A stretch of DNA of 64,000 nt. It comes from Eunapius fragilis (taxonomy: Eukaryota > Porifera > Demospongiae > Spongillida > Spongillidae). The position numbers were made by a program, and so were the translations under genes. Location of the stretch: contig OY811975.1 in the NCBI GenBank assembly GCA_963681505.1, positions 1,074,586-1,138,585 on the forward strand, written 5' to 3'. Position 1 is the first letter of the stretch. Every line of letters starts with the position of its first letter. This document shows, piece by piece, positions 10,586-23,834 of the stretch. Below the pieces are notes generated by a model, which saw only the letters and a program-made list of their open reading frames with translations, ran no database searches and was not told where the DNA came from.

Positions 10586-11672
10586 CTGCACAATTTAAAA
10601 CGCTATTTTGGGCGACTATGAATGCATAATTATGGAGGGAGGTTGGGGACGAGCTCCCGGTGCCATCTAGACGGAATACTTTAGCAACGCTAATCTTTAG
10701 ATTTAGTCGGCCATAAAGGTTGGTGAGAACACAGCTGCCTTTGCCTTGCTGGAGCTGGTTGCTAGGCGAAAGGAATTAGCTCCATGGTTTCAGCACCAAG
10801 CTTCTGCAACCATTGGTAGCAGACCCATCGAAGCTCCGTGGGGCTCTGTCCCTCTTCCAGCAAAACATTTGAAGGCCAAAAGCGCTGGCTTATCCACAGA
10901 ACAATCGGGTACTAGAACGTCAGTTGGGCTGGTGAGGCTGCTTCTTTGACTCCTCAATTGGGCCTAGTGACAGGCCTCCATTAGCGTGTCTCAAGAGTTT
11001 ATAGTGGTGGGAGACCTCACTCTCAGGTAAGAGGATGGTGGCCTAGGGGACTCCCTGGACACAGGGGACACGTATCACCGTCAGAGGTTTCAAGGCTCAG
11101 CCACGACTTTGATGGCTACAGTACCTGCAACTATGAAGGATGGAGATGAAGACCAAGGCACTCAGAGAGCTATAATGAAATCCATGAGGCATCATGTGAG
11201 GAGGAGACAAGCTCTATCCACAGAGTTCTCTAGGAGCAGGTTGAGGTTGGCAGTCCACTTTTTTGGATAGCACTTTTGGTGGAACGGTGATGTCAACACT
11301 TTCTCTACAGAGACTGCATCACAAGGGAGTTGAATGCCTCTACTTACTGCTCATTTATAGTGTTGTTGAGATGAGGTACTAACTCAAGGATGCAATGTAG
11401 GCTGCTGGTGAGTCACGGGAAATAGTGCGCAAACCAAGATGACGCCAATTCAAACCTGGCTTTGCCTGCTGCCAGGGCCTGATCAGATGTGTCAACTGCA
11501 GTGCAAGCAACGTGCAGATATCAATATTCCGCATTCCAGAGAGATGTTGTTATTGGTAGGCAGTGAGTAGCTACATGGATTTCCTTATATCTGCTGGTGG
11601 ATTTAGACAGGTCTTGTAACGACTTCACAACTGATTTAGGCATGTACCATAATCAATCAACACTATTCCCAC
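10586..11672. other. Unassigned region upstream of the LLTP-like gene
   Basis: This 1.1 kb is less AT-rich than its surroundings and could be the remains of a retroelement or of old exons, but no motif is recognised. It ends in the TATA-rich stretch in front of the first LLTP exon. Confidence 0.35.
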
Positions 11673-11692
11673 CTATATATATATAAATATAT
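11673..11692 (+). promoter_or_regulatory. Candidate TATA region of LLTP copy A
   Basis: A run of TATATATATAAATATAT lies 44-63 bases upstream of the ATG at 11736. That spacing fits a TATA element with a short 5' leader. The stretch is low-complexity AT, so it may be chance. Confidence 0.4.
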
Positions 11693-12064
11693 AATTATAT
11701 ATTGAATAGACAGTTAGCCGCATTGGCGAGGCGCGATGGCTTTTGGATTGTCTGTTAGGATTGCTGCAGTACTGCTAGTCTGCCTTTGGCAAGGAACAAG
11801 ATCAAAGTACATAGCTATGGAGACGTGTTCGGTAAAGATATGTCAATTAAAAGATTGTGAATGCATGCTGGGCTATCCATTGCGACATACATGCACATAT
11901 CTGCAATGCATGCACATACGTAATAGAACGCACAGCGCTGTGTATACTCGTACTCGGCAACGTTGGTGAAGGTGATGGGCGGAACCCAATCGCAGCTCGT
12001 TGCCAGCTCCATTGTCAGAGCTGGATGTGAATCAGGTAATAGTGGACAGCCGATTCGGGTTAGG

Positions 12065-12239
<175 letters not shown>

Positions 12240-15200
12240 CAATGGTCCTTCATCTGCCTCCAAATAGTGGGCACATATAATGAACTAAAGGCGACCAGAG
12301 TCTGCATTGACCTCGAGAACACCACCGTTTCGCCCCAGCACGAAGAGGGGCCGGACAGAGAAGCGGAGTAAGTAATGCGGGACATAGGGAAAGAAGGCCA
12401 ACCAAAGACACACTCGTGCACTCTACTCTATAATAGATGCACATTAATAGCATCCATGCACGTAGTATAGTGTTTGTCATTATGCATACCTTGCACGCTG
12501 CGTCATTGTCAACTATTCCATTCAGTAATTTAACTTGCTGATTTAGTTTATAAAAAGAAGCGATGTTAATTCAGTTTTTCTAAATTTAAAGAATATATCA
12601 GCATTATGCAAAACCTTGCAAATGATTGGTGCAAAACAGTTCATCTTGAAGTATTGATGTGTGTGATTTTTACTTTGTATACGTATAAGTACAACGAGTG
12701 CTTTGTATTCCTGACTGCAGGATGGTGAAAGCCTCTCATGCAGCCAACGCACTCCTGAAGGACCCATTCTGTTTCATCCAAACATCAGATGGGAAGGTCG
12801 TATCAGTACAACACAAACCCAATGAAAATGTGTCAGCCACTAACTTCAAGAAAGGAATAGCGGCTGCTTTTCAAGCAAACTTTAAGAGAACCACCAAGGA
12901 GATTAAAGAGGATACTCAATCCAAGCATATCTCACATTACAGGTAAGAATGGTTAATGATGGTGTTGGTTTCATAATACAACATTGAATACATTAGATAT
13001 GAAACAAGCAATCAAGAGCAATTCATCATGTATCGCACAGTCAATACTGAAAGTGTAATTCAGTTTGCTTCTAACAAGATGAGTGGAAAGCTAGTGGGCA
13101 TTAAAAAATCAGAGGCTGTAGTATACACAAATGGGACCCTGCAAAGTTCCTATGGCACTGTCACAATAACAGTGAATGGACCAGTTCAGCCAAGCCCTCT
13201 CTATGGTGAATCAATTTCTGATGAGCTCCCCACCTATGATGAGTCATTTGGCACCAGTGAACTCAGTGGTTCTGGACAGTACTCTCTAAAGTTGGAGAAG
13301 TGCTACCCCAAGCCATCTGTAGTCAGAAGAAGTGTGAAAGATGATGAGGAGCTCACCGAGAGCAGCATATTTGCTCAACCTGATGACGGTAGCCATCATA
13401 TTTTATATAAATACCCTCTGCTATATTTCAATCGATCTTCGCAATCCCCTTTTGTACCTCCATCAGCCCTAACCACACCACACACATGCAAGCCCACACT
13501 AACACTCCATTAAAATGTAAATTTACCGCATTATTAACATGTCTCATGATTAGATGACAACCTCAGAAATGAGATGGAACTTGCCCAACTTCGAAAGGAC
13601 AATCCTTCAATCAAGCCTCATCTAATTCGTCTTCATAAAAACATGTCAGACATACCTACCAGTAAGGGGTATTGATTGTACTAACTTTACCATGTAGTAC
13701 TTGAGACTGCATACATGTTGTTTCGCTGTGCAGATAAACTGGTCAGAAAGCTGCTGAAATATGAAGCTGAAAATGGACACATGCCAGACATTATACCAGC
13801 TTCGACTGAAGTCATGTATTACATTTCATTAGTAAGACAGGACATTCATGTGCTTTCAGCACTGCATGATATGTTTGCTATAGATTGAACCACTGCAACA
13901 AGCTGCCATATCTGCATTGATACGAAATTCTATTCCCACAGCTATCAAATTCAACAAGTGAAGAGGACACTGAGATGAGAGTCCTTCTTTACTCTCACCT
14001 TGGTGCAGAAGGAAGTATTGAGTCACAGAAGGTGCCATATTGTTGTGTCTTGTGTTGTCATTATATTTTTACAACTGATGCAGGCTCTGTTGAAAGCCAT
14101 TCAGAGTACCAAGGACCAGAAGGAAAGGAACACTCTCACTGTGCTCTTAGCATTTGTTGAGAAAGTTCATCCTGACACATTGTCACAAATAGAGACTCTC
14201 ATTGCTTCCAGTGATGACCCAACAGACACCCTCATCCTCTCCTATGGTGCACTGGCCTCATCCCTACCACCTCAACAGAAAGATCAGGTGGTGCACTTTC
14301 TGGTGAACCGCATCAACCAAACAACTGATCAATCAATCCTGGTCCATTACATCCACTCCCTGGGAAACACTCAATCCAAAATGACCAAAGAGATACTCAT
14401 TAATTTTCTAACCCATGGCAACCCAACTGTCCAATTGGCTACAGTGTATGCACTGAGGTACAGTACTGGTTCTGTGGATGTTCAGAATGCCCTCCAATAT
14501 GCACTTGAGTCATATCCATCAGATGATCTCACAGAGATGGCATTACGTTCAATTATAGCAGGAGCTTAGTTAGAAGTACCCCCAATCAATGACAGATTGT
14601 TTGAGACAATACTGACTGCTTCTAGAGGGAACAACACTGAGCTAAGGATGCAGCTAGCATACTACATACACTTGCTGGGCCCTAGAGCACCGAACAATTG
14701 GTCGGTTCTCCTCCAAAGTCACCTGATGAAAAGAGGCACCAAGTGGAATGAAAGGAAGGGTGAATATAATATGGTTGAAGATTTAAATACCAGAAATTTT
14801 GATGTCCAGTCCTATCCTAAGCATAGAGCATACATATGGGGAAAAAGATTTGGAGTACCTCAGCTGAATCTGGCGGATGCCTTTGGTGCTTTTGCTGGAT
14901 TTGGAGGTAGAGCTAATCCCAGCAGTTTTAAACTGTTTGCTCGGGGTGTGGCTCGAGCGACTGCATTTGGTCGTTCCCTGACCTTCTTTGAAGCACTTTT
15001 GTCAAGCGAAAGCAATCCTGGAGGGGGGAGTATTCACAATAGGCTGTATGTCAATGTTATTGGTCAAGTGCTCGTTGACTACAGCAAGCAAATACCAACA
15101 TGCAAATCATGGCAATATCCCCTGTACAGAAGCCCAGAGTACACACTGCTGGATTTTACCTTCCCAATTTTCATATTCGTTGGTTTTTTGAGATTTGAAG

Positions 15201-15776
15201 TTACTCTAACAACCCATTTTGGTGTGGATGCAGATTTGGGAGCTTGCATAGACAAATGTGCCTCAGTTAAAGGAGCGCTAATACCGTCATTAACACTATC
15301 TGCTTCTGCGGGGGCTTCTGCATCCATTCTTGTATGTCATTTTCTCTTCTGGATTGTTATTTAACTTCTAAGCTTGCTATTGGTGCATTTTATATAGGAG
15401 ATAGTTAAAGCAGGAATGGCCTTGACTGCAAGTTTCATGTATCAAGTAACTTTGGAACTCTCCGGTGACTATGTGCTCTATGATGGGCCAGTCCAACTCT
15501 GTATGCGGTTGCTTCACGGTCTTCCTAAAAACACACTTAGCATCTATGCGTACTATCAAATGCGGGCAATAAAAATGTGCCCTTTGAACATTCCATTCGT
15601 AAGTGCATGAGTTGACGTAGTTTCCCTTGTGCAGTTCACCATGGTATGCATGTTGTCCTGCTAACATGATATAGCCCTGTGGCATCAAGTACTGCCCCTA
15701 GACAGCTCATTTAGTAAGTATATGCTCCAGCTGTACTGTGTTCAGTGTACTATTCCCTATTATATATCTCTATCTC

Positions 15777-15881
<105 letters not shown>

Positions 15882-16062
15882 AACAAACGCACTTTACAAG
15901 CCTTGTGGTCTGAAATTTTGCCGACGCAAATGGTTCCGTTTTGTAAGTTATGATATAGTTTCGTGTCGTTCAGTGCATCTTAATTTTTTATTTATTTTTA
16001 ATTTCAGCCATGCGGTGTCAAAACGTGCAGGAAAAATCTGCGGCGTGTAAGTTATATGGTAT

Positions 16063-16289
16063 ATCGTGGCAGCGAAATGGGACCTAGGTATTCCAATTTA
16101 TTTCATTTTCAATGAGACACCTATGTCTCTACAATTTCATTCTTACGCATTAGAAATTAGTCTGTCCATCATGGAGTTACAGTGCATGACCTGAATTTTT
16201 AATTACACGTGTATACGCGTCCAACTATATGAAGTTCCTTTCTGGAAAATTTTTGTTATATGCGCTAGGTCTCTTTTCGCTGCCACGAT
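16063..16289. repeat. Fold-back element in LLTP copy A intron
   Basis: ATCGTGGCAGCGAAA (16063-16077) and TTTCGCTGCCACGAT (16275-16289) are perfect inverted ends. The interior (GAGACACCTATGTCT, ATGGAGTTACAG) recurs at 6349-6440 and, degraded, at 35590-35720. The element has no ORF. Confidence 0.8.
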
Positions 16290-16578
16290 CCCATGTATTG
16301 AGCTATACATATATCACTACTAAGTCTTCAATATCTTATTAATTTTTGCCCAGCCGTGTGGACTGAAAATATGCCGTAGACGAATTCGCCTTGTAAGTTT
16401 ATGCTCATAATACGTATATTTATATTTATTATTACACGTTCAGCCATGTGGATTTGGCTGGGGTAAGAGGCGCAAGTGGAAGGCGGCATCGAAGACATGG
16501 CGTTTACCAAGTACGAAGTTAAAACTCCTGTGGCAGAAGTGCAGTGGCGGACGGCGTCTATGCCGTCCGATAATATAA

Positions 16579-17090
16579 CTGAAGGGTCAAATGTCGTGCA
16601 TATGTTGTAGTCAGTGCTCTGTACTTCAGAAAAAATTTATGAAATTTATGGCATATGTAACTCCAAAACCTGTACAGCAATAACGATTGCTCTTTAACAA
16701 TTAACACGTCCCCTTGAAAGTTAGTACACATGTAAGAGCTTGAAATACTATAGTACTGGCCTGGAATTGCAATTATTAACCCAATATTATATAGAATCTC
16801 TAGTCTATTTGAGCCGTGTCAGAGATAATATACAAAGGGGTTAGAAACGAATCACGTGCTCAATACATTTCTGTACTGGCTATAACCTCTGCGTGCAATG
16901 GCATATAGCGCACCTTTTAATTGTAATATGGGGCGGATGGAGCGGAAGCAGGAAACGAAGCCTTTCTGTTCGGTACTCGAGAAGTAAAGTGGGAGTGGGG
17001 ATTAGCCAAAGATTTAGCAAAGGTGCATTACAATTAAATAGCGCACGGCAACTAATCTACATGCATTGCGATTGATTCTACCTCCGATAT

Positions 17091-17092
<2 letters not shown>
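16579..17092. other. 3' flank of LLTP copy A
   Basis: This stretch is non-coding and homologous to 36061-36570 in block B. No consensus AATAAA was noticed. It ends in a GT repeat that precedes the next block. Confidence 0.5.

Positions 17093-17161
<69 letters not shown>
17093..17161. repeat. (GT)n microsatellite at the A/B block boundary
   Basis: This is a pure GT run of about 70 bases. A homologous, longer run occupies the same position before block C (36571-36747). Confidence 0.95.
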
Positions 17162-17163
<2 letters not shown>

Positions 17164-18089
17164 CTGCTAACGTCATTGATGCCACTTAATTAATATCGTT
17201 CTGTATTCTTGCATTCGTGGCATGAAAATAAACTCGCGATGTATAGCGCGCAATATCTATACATGTATTTCACCGAAAACGACCATTTATACCGCTCGAT
17301 TACATCTCGATGGGTTCTCGCATGAGCTACCACTTTTGCGGTACCACGGACCTATTGTGCAATTTCACTCATCTCAATGCCTAATTCATCAGCTAATCCG
17401 GCCGGTTATAGTAGAAAGCGGGCCCGCACGGGTTCGCGTAGCATTCAAGTTACACCGCCTATTTTGCATGAGCATTGTTATTCCAACCGCCATTACAAGC
17501 ACGGGTATGTCCGCTTGTCTGTATGAATAAGCGGTAAGGATGTGAAATAGCATTGCGTACAAAAACATGACAGTTTACTTACGCCGGCATATACATATAT
17601 GTCATGTTTACTACAAGTGCATGCAACAACATATAACGATCCGAAGTGTGAAGAAATCATGCATTGGTCTGTGAGCCTCTAGCAGTTGGCACTGAAGCAC
17701 ACTTCTCACGTTTCCCGCAGGGTTTGCATCAGAACCAATAAACCCATGCATGTCCATGCAGGGTGGTTACGGATCTATATGGCAATGTGAACATGTCCCT
17801 ATAGTTAAGGCCAGCTCCATGCAGCTAGAGCTATATTGAGTAGAATTGCGTATAGTAGATTTAGTTGCAGTTGTGTATAATAACGTCATATCACAGTTTA
17901 CTATTGTACTGTGTAGTCATGTATTTGATATTTTATTACTAAGGGAGGCTCTCCAAGGATAAGTTAGTAGAACTGTAGGCTAGTTAAATCTGTTTATAAG
18001 TAGAACTTTAAATTCATCAGAATTAATATTATAACACTGTCACAAATTTATTGCTGACAAGTGTGCTGAATCCAAGAAATTACTCTCAA

Positions 18090-18802
18090 GTCTGGTGGAT
18101 GTGGCTGGAGTTGATCTCCAGGTGGCATTCACATTACTGCGCATGTGTGGAGGGTTTTAAAAAATGGTCCACCTAACCAGGGTCACTCCTCCTACTTTGG
18201 CTTCAGATGCCCTAGTGTCGTTTGATGAAGATGTGAGGCAGAGCTTTGTGCTCAGCTCAGCTATTGAAGTCTCAGATACGGCCTGGAAACAGGCTCAGCT
18301 TATTTTGAGGTTCGGGGACATAGGCCTTCATTCTATCTCATGCCATGCTGCTGCCGCCTTCATTTCCTCACTTTCTTCATCAGGCCTGGGCAAATTGCAC
18401 AATCTCCATCTTCAGCAGGCAGTCACGGCCGATAACTCCAAAGTCGCCTCTCATAACGCACTCATGGTTGAGTCTGTCCTTGCTTCTCCCATTCTTCAGA
18501 GAGAGCTTTCCAGCAAGATTGATGAGGACCAATTCCAATCTTTATTAGAAGCACCCGCCCCAGCCAACAATGCTTGACTGCTGTCTATATCAGCCCCTCA
18601 TTCACCTTCATGGCTGTCAGTGGTCCCATCCAAGGGCTTAGGTTTACATATGGAGCCCAATGAGTTCCAGATCACAATGAGGTGGTGGCTAGGTGTGGGT
18701 GTTGGTAGATCTGTGTGTCCCTTTTGCCCAGAGGTTGCCCTTGATCCCCTGGGTCACCATGCTGCAACATGCAGGCATGGGGGAGATGTGGTGGTAAGGC
18801 AT
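18090..18802 (+). pseudogene. R2-like retroelement fragment 1, copy B
   Basis: This has the same reading as 875-1566: RT thumb region, a frame shift near 18580-18620, then CPFC...GHHAATC and RHN. A TAC-to-TAA change at about 18158 adds a stop. It also carries a short segment (HNALMVESVLA) that copy A lost. It is non-functional. Confidence 0.7.
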
Positions 18803-19232
18803 AATCATATACATATACTTTATATACAATGCACAAAACAACACACTACTAACAGAAACCTAACCTCTGCTCATGCTAATTTACTTTGTCCCTTGATGGC
18901 CTTTGCACCGACCTCATGCACCAGTGACATGTTGATGGATTTTGTTGAGCATTTTGAGTTTGGGGATGCTTGGCTGATGGAAAGCAGTCCAGATGCAAAA
19001 CCAGACATTAGAAGGGACTGATGAATTTATGCCGCAAGAACCCACATGCATGAGGGTCAAAACTGAAAGGATTCGAGCAGCAGGAGAGTGCGGAGCAAGG
19101 TAGCGAAGGTCAAGCCCACCAAAACTTGCAGACTATTTTTTATTATATGTGTTACTTGCAGGGAGTTTGCTACTGAAAATAATCATTTTGCCCTGTAGAG
19201 GGCACTGTTAAATGACCATCAACACATCTATA

Positions 19233-19498
19233 AATAAAAAACCTTCTCTATAAGAAAGTTGGTGGGATATAGGATTTGAAGGCAATGGTGGTGTAAAAAG
19301 CAAGGAAACACGGGTCTGTAGTGGTTAATAGTAAGGGAAAATGTCATAGTTCTATATTTAGCCCGTTTGTAGCATACACTATGTTCGTGTGAAAAATATA
19401 TGACATTTTCCCTTACTATTACAGACCCTGCTTTTTACACCACCATTGCCTTCAATTCCTTTATCCCACCAACTTTCTCATAGAGAAGGTTTTTTATT
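19233..19498. repeat. Fold-back MITE, family 1, copy 3
   Basis: This is the duplicate of 1994-2265. The right arm has a small deletion next to the loop (about 19390-19400). Confidence 0.88.
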
Positions 19499-20424
19499 TA
19501 CTCGTTTCTTTCATTTTTCTTTGTTCTTGCACATTGATCCGTAATGTTAATTCAGCTAAATGTCATATTGTAAACCATGCTAAACCCTAACCTTAACCGA
19601 AGAAGAAGAATAAGAAGAAGATGCGCTCGCGAGCCATTTTTTGTGGGGGCTTAGTACACGCATTTATACTGGCATAATAAAGGCCTAGGCACCTTGCGTG
19701 GCCGCCGCGTTTTGGGAGTTATTTAAACGCGAAACCCCGATGGCCGGTGGGGGAGTTCACAGCGCTTCCCCATGCACCCCTAGCTGGGCGGGAGGGGTCC
19801 CCGGGGCATCACCCTTAGCGCCCCCCCCCCCCCCCCCCCCACTTTTTTCTCCTTCCGACGCCTCTGATACGTCGTCTAAGGATCTAAAGTGCCAAGAATC
19901 TGGTCTGGTCAGGATGTGATGTAAACCTGCAATGTATAAGCATGTAGGCATAATGGCTGCTCTACAACATTTGGCACGTCCGCATGGACTCCGAAGAGAT
20001 AAATTTTAATGCCAGAGTGATTACGTAATCTGTACGCATGCGCAAAATGTTAGAACTCCTTTTATCGTCATTGCATTTTGAAATTTGTGTCCCTCGCGCG
20101 ACTTTTGCCATACCGTTACATTAAATTAACATCCTACAAAAAGCTGGTCATTCGGAAGCGATGCAATCTGAAATCAAACACGCAAGTGACAGGTTCGAAT
20201 TCCAGAAGCCAAATGGTGTTGCGAAAGGGATAAACAGGGGATTAACATTTCAGAAAATGGGGGGGGGGGGGGGGGGGGGGGTTGTAAATTAATATTCATT
20301 ACAGCGGGGGAGGGGTCTGGGGCGGAGTCCCAGCCGCCAACGCTTTTTAATTTTATCATGTGCAAAACGTCATGATACTGCTTTGTTTGCGTTATTAATA
20401 TAATATGCTGTGACATGCAAAGGG

Positions 20425-20925
20425 GGTGATGATGTTGTTGTGCGTCACAATGCTTTGAGGGATGATTTTGCCCAATTTTGTCATAGGGTTTGGCTTGATG
20501 GTCAACTTGAGGTAGGTCATGGGTCTGGAGGTATAAGTCCAAATAGCCGGCCAGCGGACATTCTTGTACCCAACTGAATGATTGGCAAGCCAGCTGCTTT
20601 TGACTTAAAACAGTAGTCTCTCCGCTTAACTCGAACACATTGAATGAAGTGGGAGCTATAAGAGGGTCATCAGCTGGTAAAGCCGAAGCTTGCAAGCACA
20701 ATGCCAATGGTCCACAGGTGCAGAGAGCTAGGTTGGGTCTGTGTCCCTGAGGAAGCTAGTGCTCAGTCTCTTGCCTGGCAGCCCGCCTGACCCTGCAGCT
20801 GCAGTGCAGCAAGTCAAAGGTCATCATAAGCATCTACCAGAGGCTTAACCTCATCTTAGTTCGCTGCATTGCTAGAGCCTTGCTCTCCCGTGCAAGGTTT
20901 CGGCATTCAGAGGACAAGGGTTGAG
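20425..20925 (+). pseudogene. R2-like retroelement fragment 2 (endonuclease end), copy B
   Basis: This is the duplicate of 3693-4195, with additional substitutions and an in-frame stop (the codons for VLNWM become VPN followed by a stop at about 20576). It is non-functional. Confidence 0.65.
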
Positions 20926-21035
20926 GTGTGTGGTGCATATCCACTATTATCCAGTATACAGTAGTTCACAGACCGGGAAAGGCAAACGAGAAAGCTGGCT
21001 CTCCCTTACGCATTGCAACAAACAGGTCTGTTGCA

Positions 21036-21254
21036 GTGTAAAAAGCAAGGAAACAAGTTTTATCAGACTGAAGGGAAAATGTAATAGTCCTATATTTAGC
21101 ACACTTCGACTAAGGCATATGCTGTTTCTGTGCTAAATATAGGACTATTACATTTCCCTTCTGATAAAACTTGTTTCCTTGCTTTTTACACCAGTATACT
21201 ATTTGCCTGAAAAACCTATATCCCACCAACTTTCTCAGAGAGAATGTTTTATTT
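21036..21254. repeat. Fold-back MITE, family 1, copy 4 (left arm truncated)
   Basis: The copy begins inside the left arm at GTGTAAAAAGC and has a complete loop and right arm. Its sequence is the same variant as copy 2 (5344-5527), which lacks the opposite end. Confidence 0.88.
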
Positions 21255-21414
21255 ACTTGTTTCCTATATTTTTTTAACACCCAAATCACTGTTGCATCGC
21301 AGGTTTGCCCCTTTCATTTAATCGATTTAATTCAATCCAGACTTATTGTGAACATTTTCTTGGTACTGTTGCTTAATTAGAATTGATAAGACCGTATATA
21401 GGCTTTTAGGCTTT

Positions 21415-21800
21415 TGTGTATCAAAGCCTAATATCGACTAAGGCGAGTCCTCCAGCAAATTCTAAAGCTATTGGTGCAATTTTCATTGCTTAAAAGTGTT
21501 CCTGTCCCGAGTTATGAGTTCTCAAGAAGCAGAAGAAGAAGCAGACGACCCGCCCATTATTTTTGGAAAGGGAACGAGGACAGCAGTATTTTTTGTTCTC
21601 GACAACCACGCGGTTCTACGACGTGAAACAAAAACGAAACTACTCAGTTTTGACTTCTAGATCGATTGCCGCAACAAGTTAGACGATCCGATCGTCGGGA
21701 GCGAAGCTACGGTAGGGTCGCGTGATTTTAATTAAATTCATAGTCGGGGTGAAAACCTATATGGAAGTCTCTAGCGAGACTTCCGATACGGTGGTAGATA
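21415..21800 (+). repeat. Interspersed repeat, family 2, copy 1
   Basis: This shares CGAGTCCTCCAGC, CTATTGGTG, GTTCCTGTCC, ACGATCCGATCGTC and TCATAGTCGGG with 41255-41660 (opposite strand) and 54290-54520. It contains no recognisable ORF and no clear ends. It could be a SINE or a truncated DNA element. Confidence 0.6.
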
Positions 21801-22616
21801 TTACCTAATACCGGAAATTTTATTAAATAACCGCGAATAATCTATTTGTTCTTGCGCTGCATGTGCATAGGTGTTACTAACTTAACTGAGTCACGATCAT
21901 AATTAACAATAAGTCTTTAACTGTACATAGTCTCCCGGGTTGTCATGGCGAAACATTTTCACCGCTGCTGCTGCATCAATTGCTACATCACCATGCCTCT
22001 AAAGCGATTTATAAACTTTGTTTTGATTTTGTTGTCTTTCGCGCGTATGTAAATTCTATTTTAAAATTCACTGGCTGCAAATACGCTAATTTTTAGGGGG
22101 GTTTGAAGCAAAAAATGTGAAAGCTTGAGGGGCTCCGAGCTTACAGCTCCCCTAACCCCCTTGCTGGCGAGGGTGGACCCCCCCTCCGCCAACTTCTAAT
22201 TCCGGTAACACTTGTACCACCTCGAATGATCCAGAGCGATCGATGCGATGTGATCTGACGATGGTCGATCGACGAATAGTCGATCATCAATCGATGTACA
22301 TCTATTTAATTCCATCAAAAAGAATTTGTGTCGAATCCGCATGATCGAAGAGATATAGCGTCGAATGCAAATGACTGATCGGTTAGAAAATTACGTCGAT
22401 CTTAAAAATTTGATCGAATTACAGCTGTGATCTATTTTGACCCAAACGGCGTTCCATTGAAAACATGTTCAATGTATCAATCAGCAGGCGATCGTAGAAT
22501 CCAGGCCGTACGGGAGTGAATTATGCGAAACCGTTCATTTAAGATCATGTATGTGTGGGAGGGAGGTCGTGGTTTAAAATGAACGACGTCATCACAAGCT
22601 AGACTGATTGTTGTTG
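21801..22616. other. Upstream region of beta-helix gene B
   Basis: This stretch has a C/G-rich patch at 22090-22195 and an unusually dense cluster of GATC/TCGA/ATCGAT words at 22220-22420. No exon is seen. Confidence 0.5.
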
Positions 22617-22693
22617 TTACCAGAGATTGAGTAATTGAATCTTTTAAAAGAACACGCAATTTGCAAGTCCTCTTAATATCTAGAATCTGATTC
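22617..22693 (+). promoter_or_regulatory. Conserved 5' flank of the beta-helix gene, copy B
   Basis: GTTACCAGAGATTGAGTAATT and the following TTTAA-rich and TTTGCAAGTC blocks are preserved upstream of both full-length copies (here and 57832-57905), immediately before the ATG. Conservation stops just upstream. This suggests a core promoter/5' UTR; no perfect TATA box is present, although TCTTTTAAAAGAA could serve. Confidence 0.45.
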
Positions 22694-23802
22694 ATGACGA
22701 TGATGATAATCGAGCTGTTGATTGCATCATTGTCCCTTCTCGGGAGCTATATGGCCATTAGGTCGGATCAGGTCAATACCACCGTTACCATTCCACCAGG
22801 CTCTGATCTGCAGGACTACCTATGCAGCGGACCACTCCAGTCTAATATGACTGTTGTGTTGGAAGGTGGAGAACATCGCATATCTTCACAACCGTCGTGC
22901 AGTATTGTCAATAATGGCAGCATAACGATAACTGGGTCTCTCAATTCAGCTAAACGGACAATAGTTCGTTGCCAATCAAAGACGAGAGTACTTGCGTTCG
23001 TTTCAGTACAAACGTTGATCATGGAGCGAATCACATTCGGTAACTGTGGTTTGCAGATTGTGACGATCGAAAATACTTCTATCGTTAACTGCACTTTTCT
23101 TGACAGTACAAATATAATTAACGTAACCTATTTTGGTGCTGTGATGTTGAATGGATCAGCAGGCTACGTTAGCATCACAGGCAGCACATTTCAAAGCTAC
23201 GGTGGAGGTGTTGTAATGTTGGATGTACAACACGGTGATGTTCGTATGCAAGACTGCACATTTCAGAACAACATTGCTCGTCATTTAGGTGGTGCTGTGA
23301 TGTTATAATCATCAACAGGTAATGTTAGAATCACAAACTGCACATTTCAGAACAGCAGTGCTGGAGATGGTGGTTATGGTGGTGCTGTGATGTTATACTC
23401 ATCAACAGGTAATGTTAGTATCACAGACTGCACATTTCAGAACAACAGTGCTGGAGGTGGTGGATATGGTGGTGCTTTGATGTTATACTCATCAACAGGT
23501 AATGTTAATATCACAGACTGCACATTTCAGAACAACAGTGCTGGAGGTCGTGGTTATGGTGGTGCTGTGATGTTATTCTCATCAACAGGTAATGTTAGTA
23601 TCACAGACTGCACATTTCAGAACAACAGTGCTGGAGATGGTTGTGCTGTGATGTTGTATTTATCAACAGGCTATGTTAGTATCAGAGGCAGCACATTTCA
23701 GAGCAATAGTGCTAATTATACTGGTGGTGCTGTGATGTTGAGTAAACAAAAGGGGGATGTAAGTATCATGGACTGCAAATTTCAGAACAATAGTGCTGTT
23801 GG

Positions 23803-23834
<32 letters not shown>

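Larger units (their letters stand above)
17208..21036. repeat. Duplicated block copy B, colinear with 1-4304
   Basis: The stretch is nearly identical to the start of the window, with small indels. It includes R2-like fragment 1 (about 18090-18802, with an extra TAA just before 18164 and a 21-nt in-frame insertion relative to copy A), MITE copy 3, and R2-like fragment 2 (about 20425-20925). It lacks the TA-flanked element of 2742-3218. Identity with copy A stops at 21036, where copy A continues into 1.1 kb that is missing here. Confidence 0.92.
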
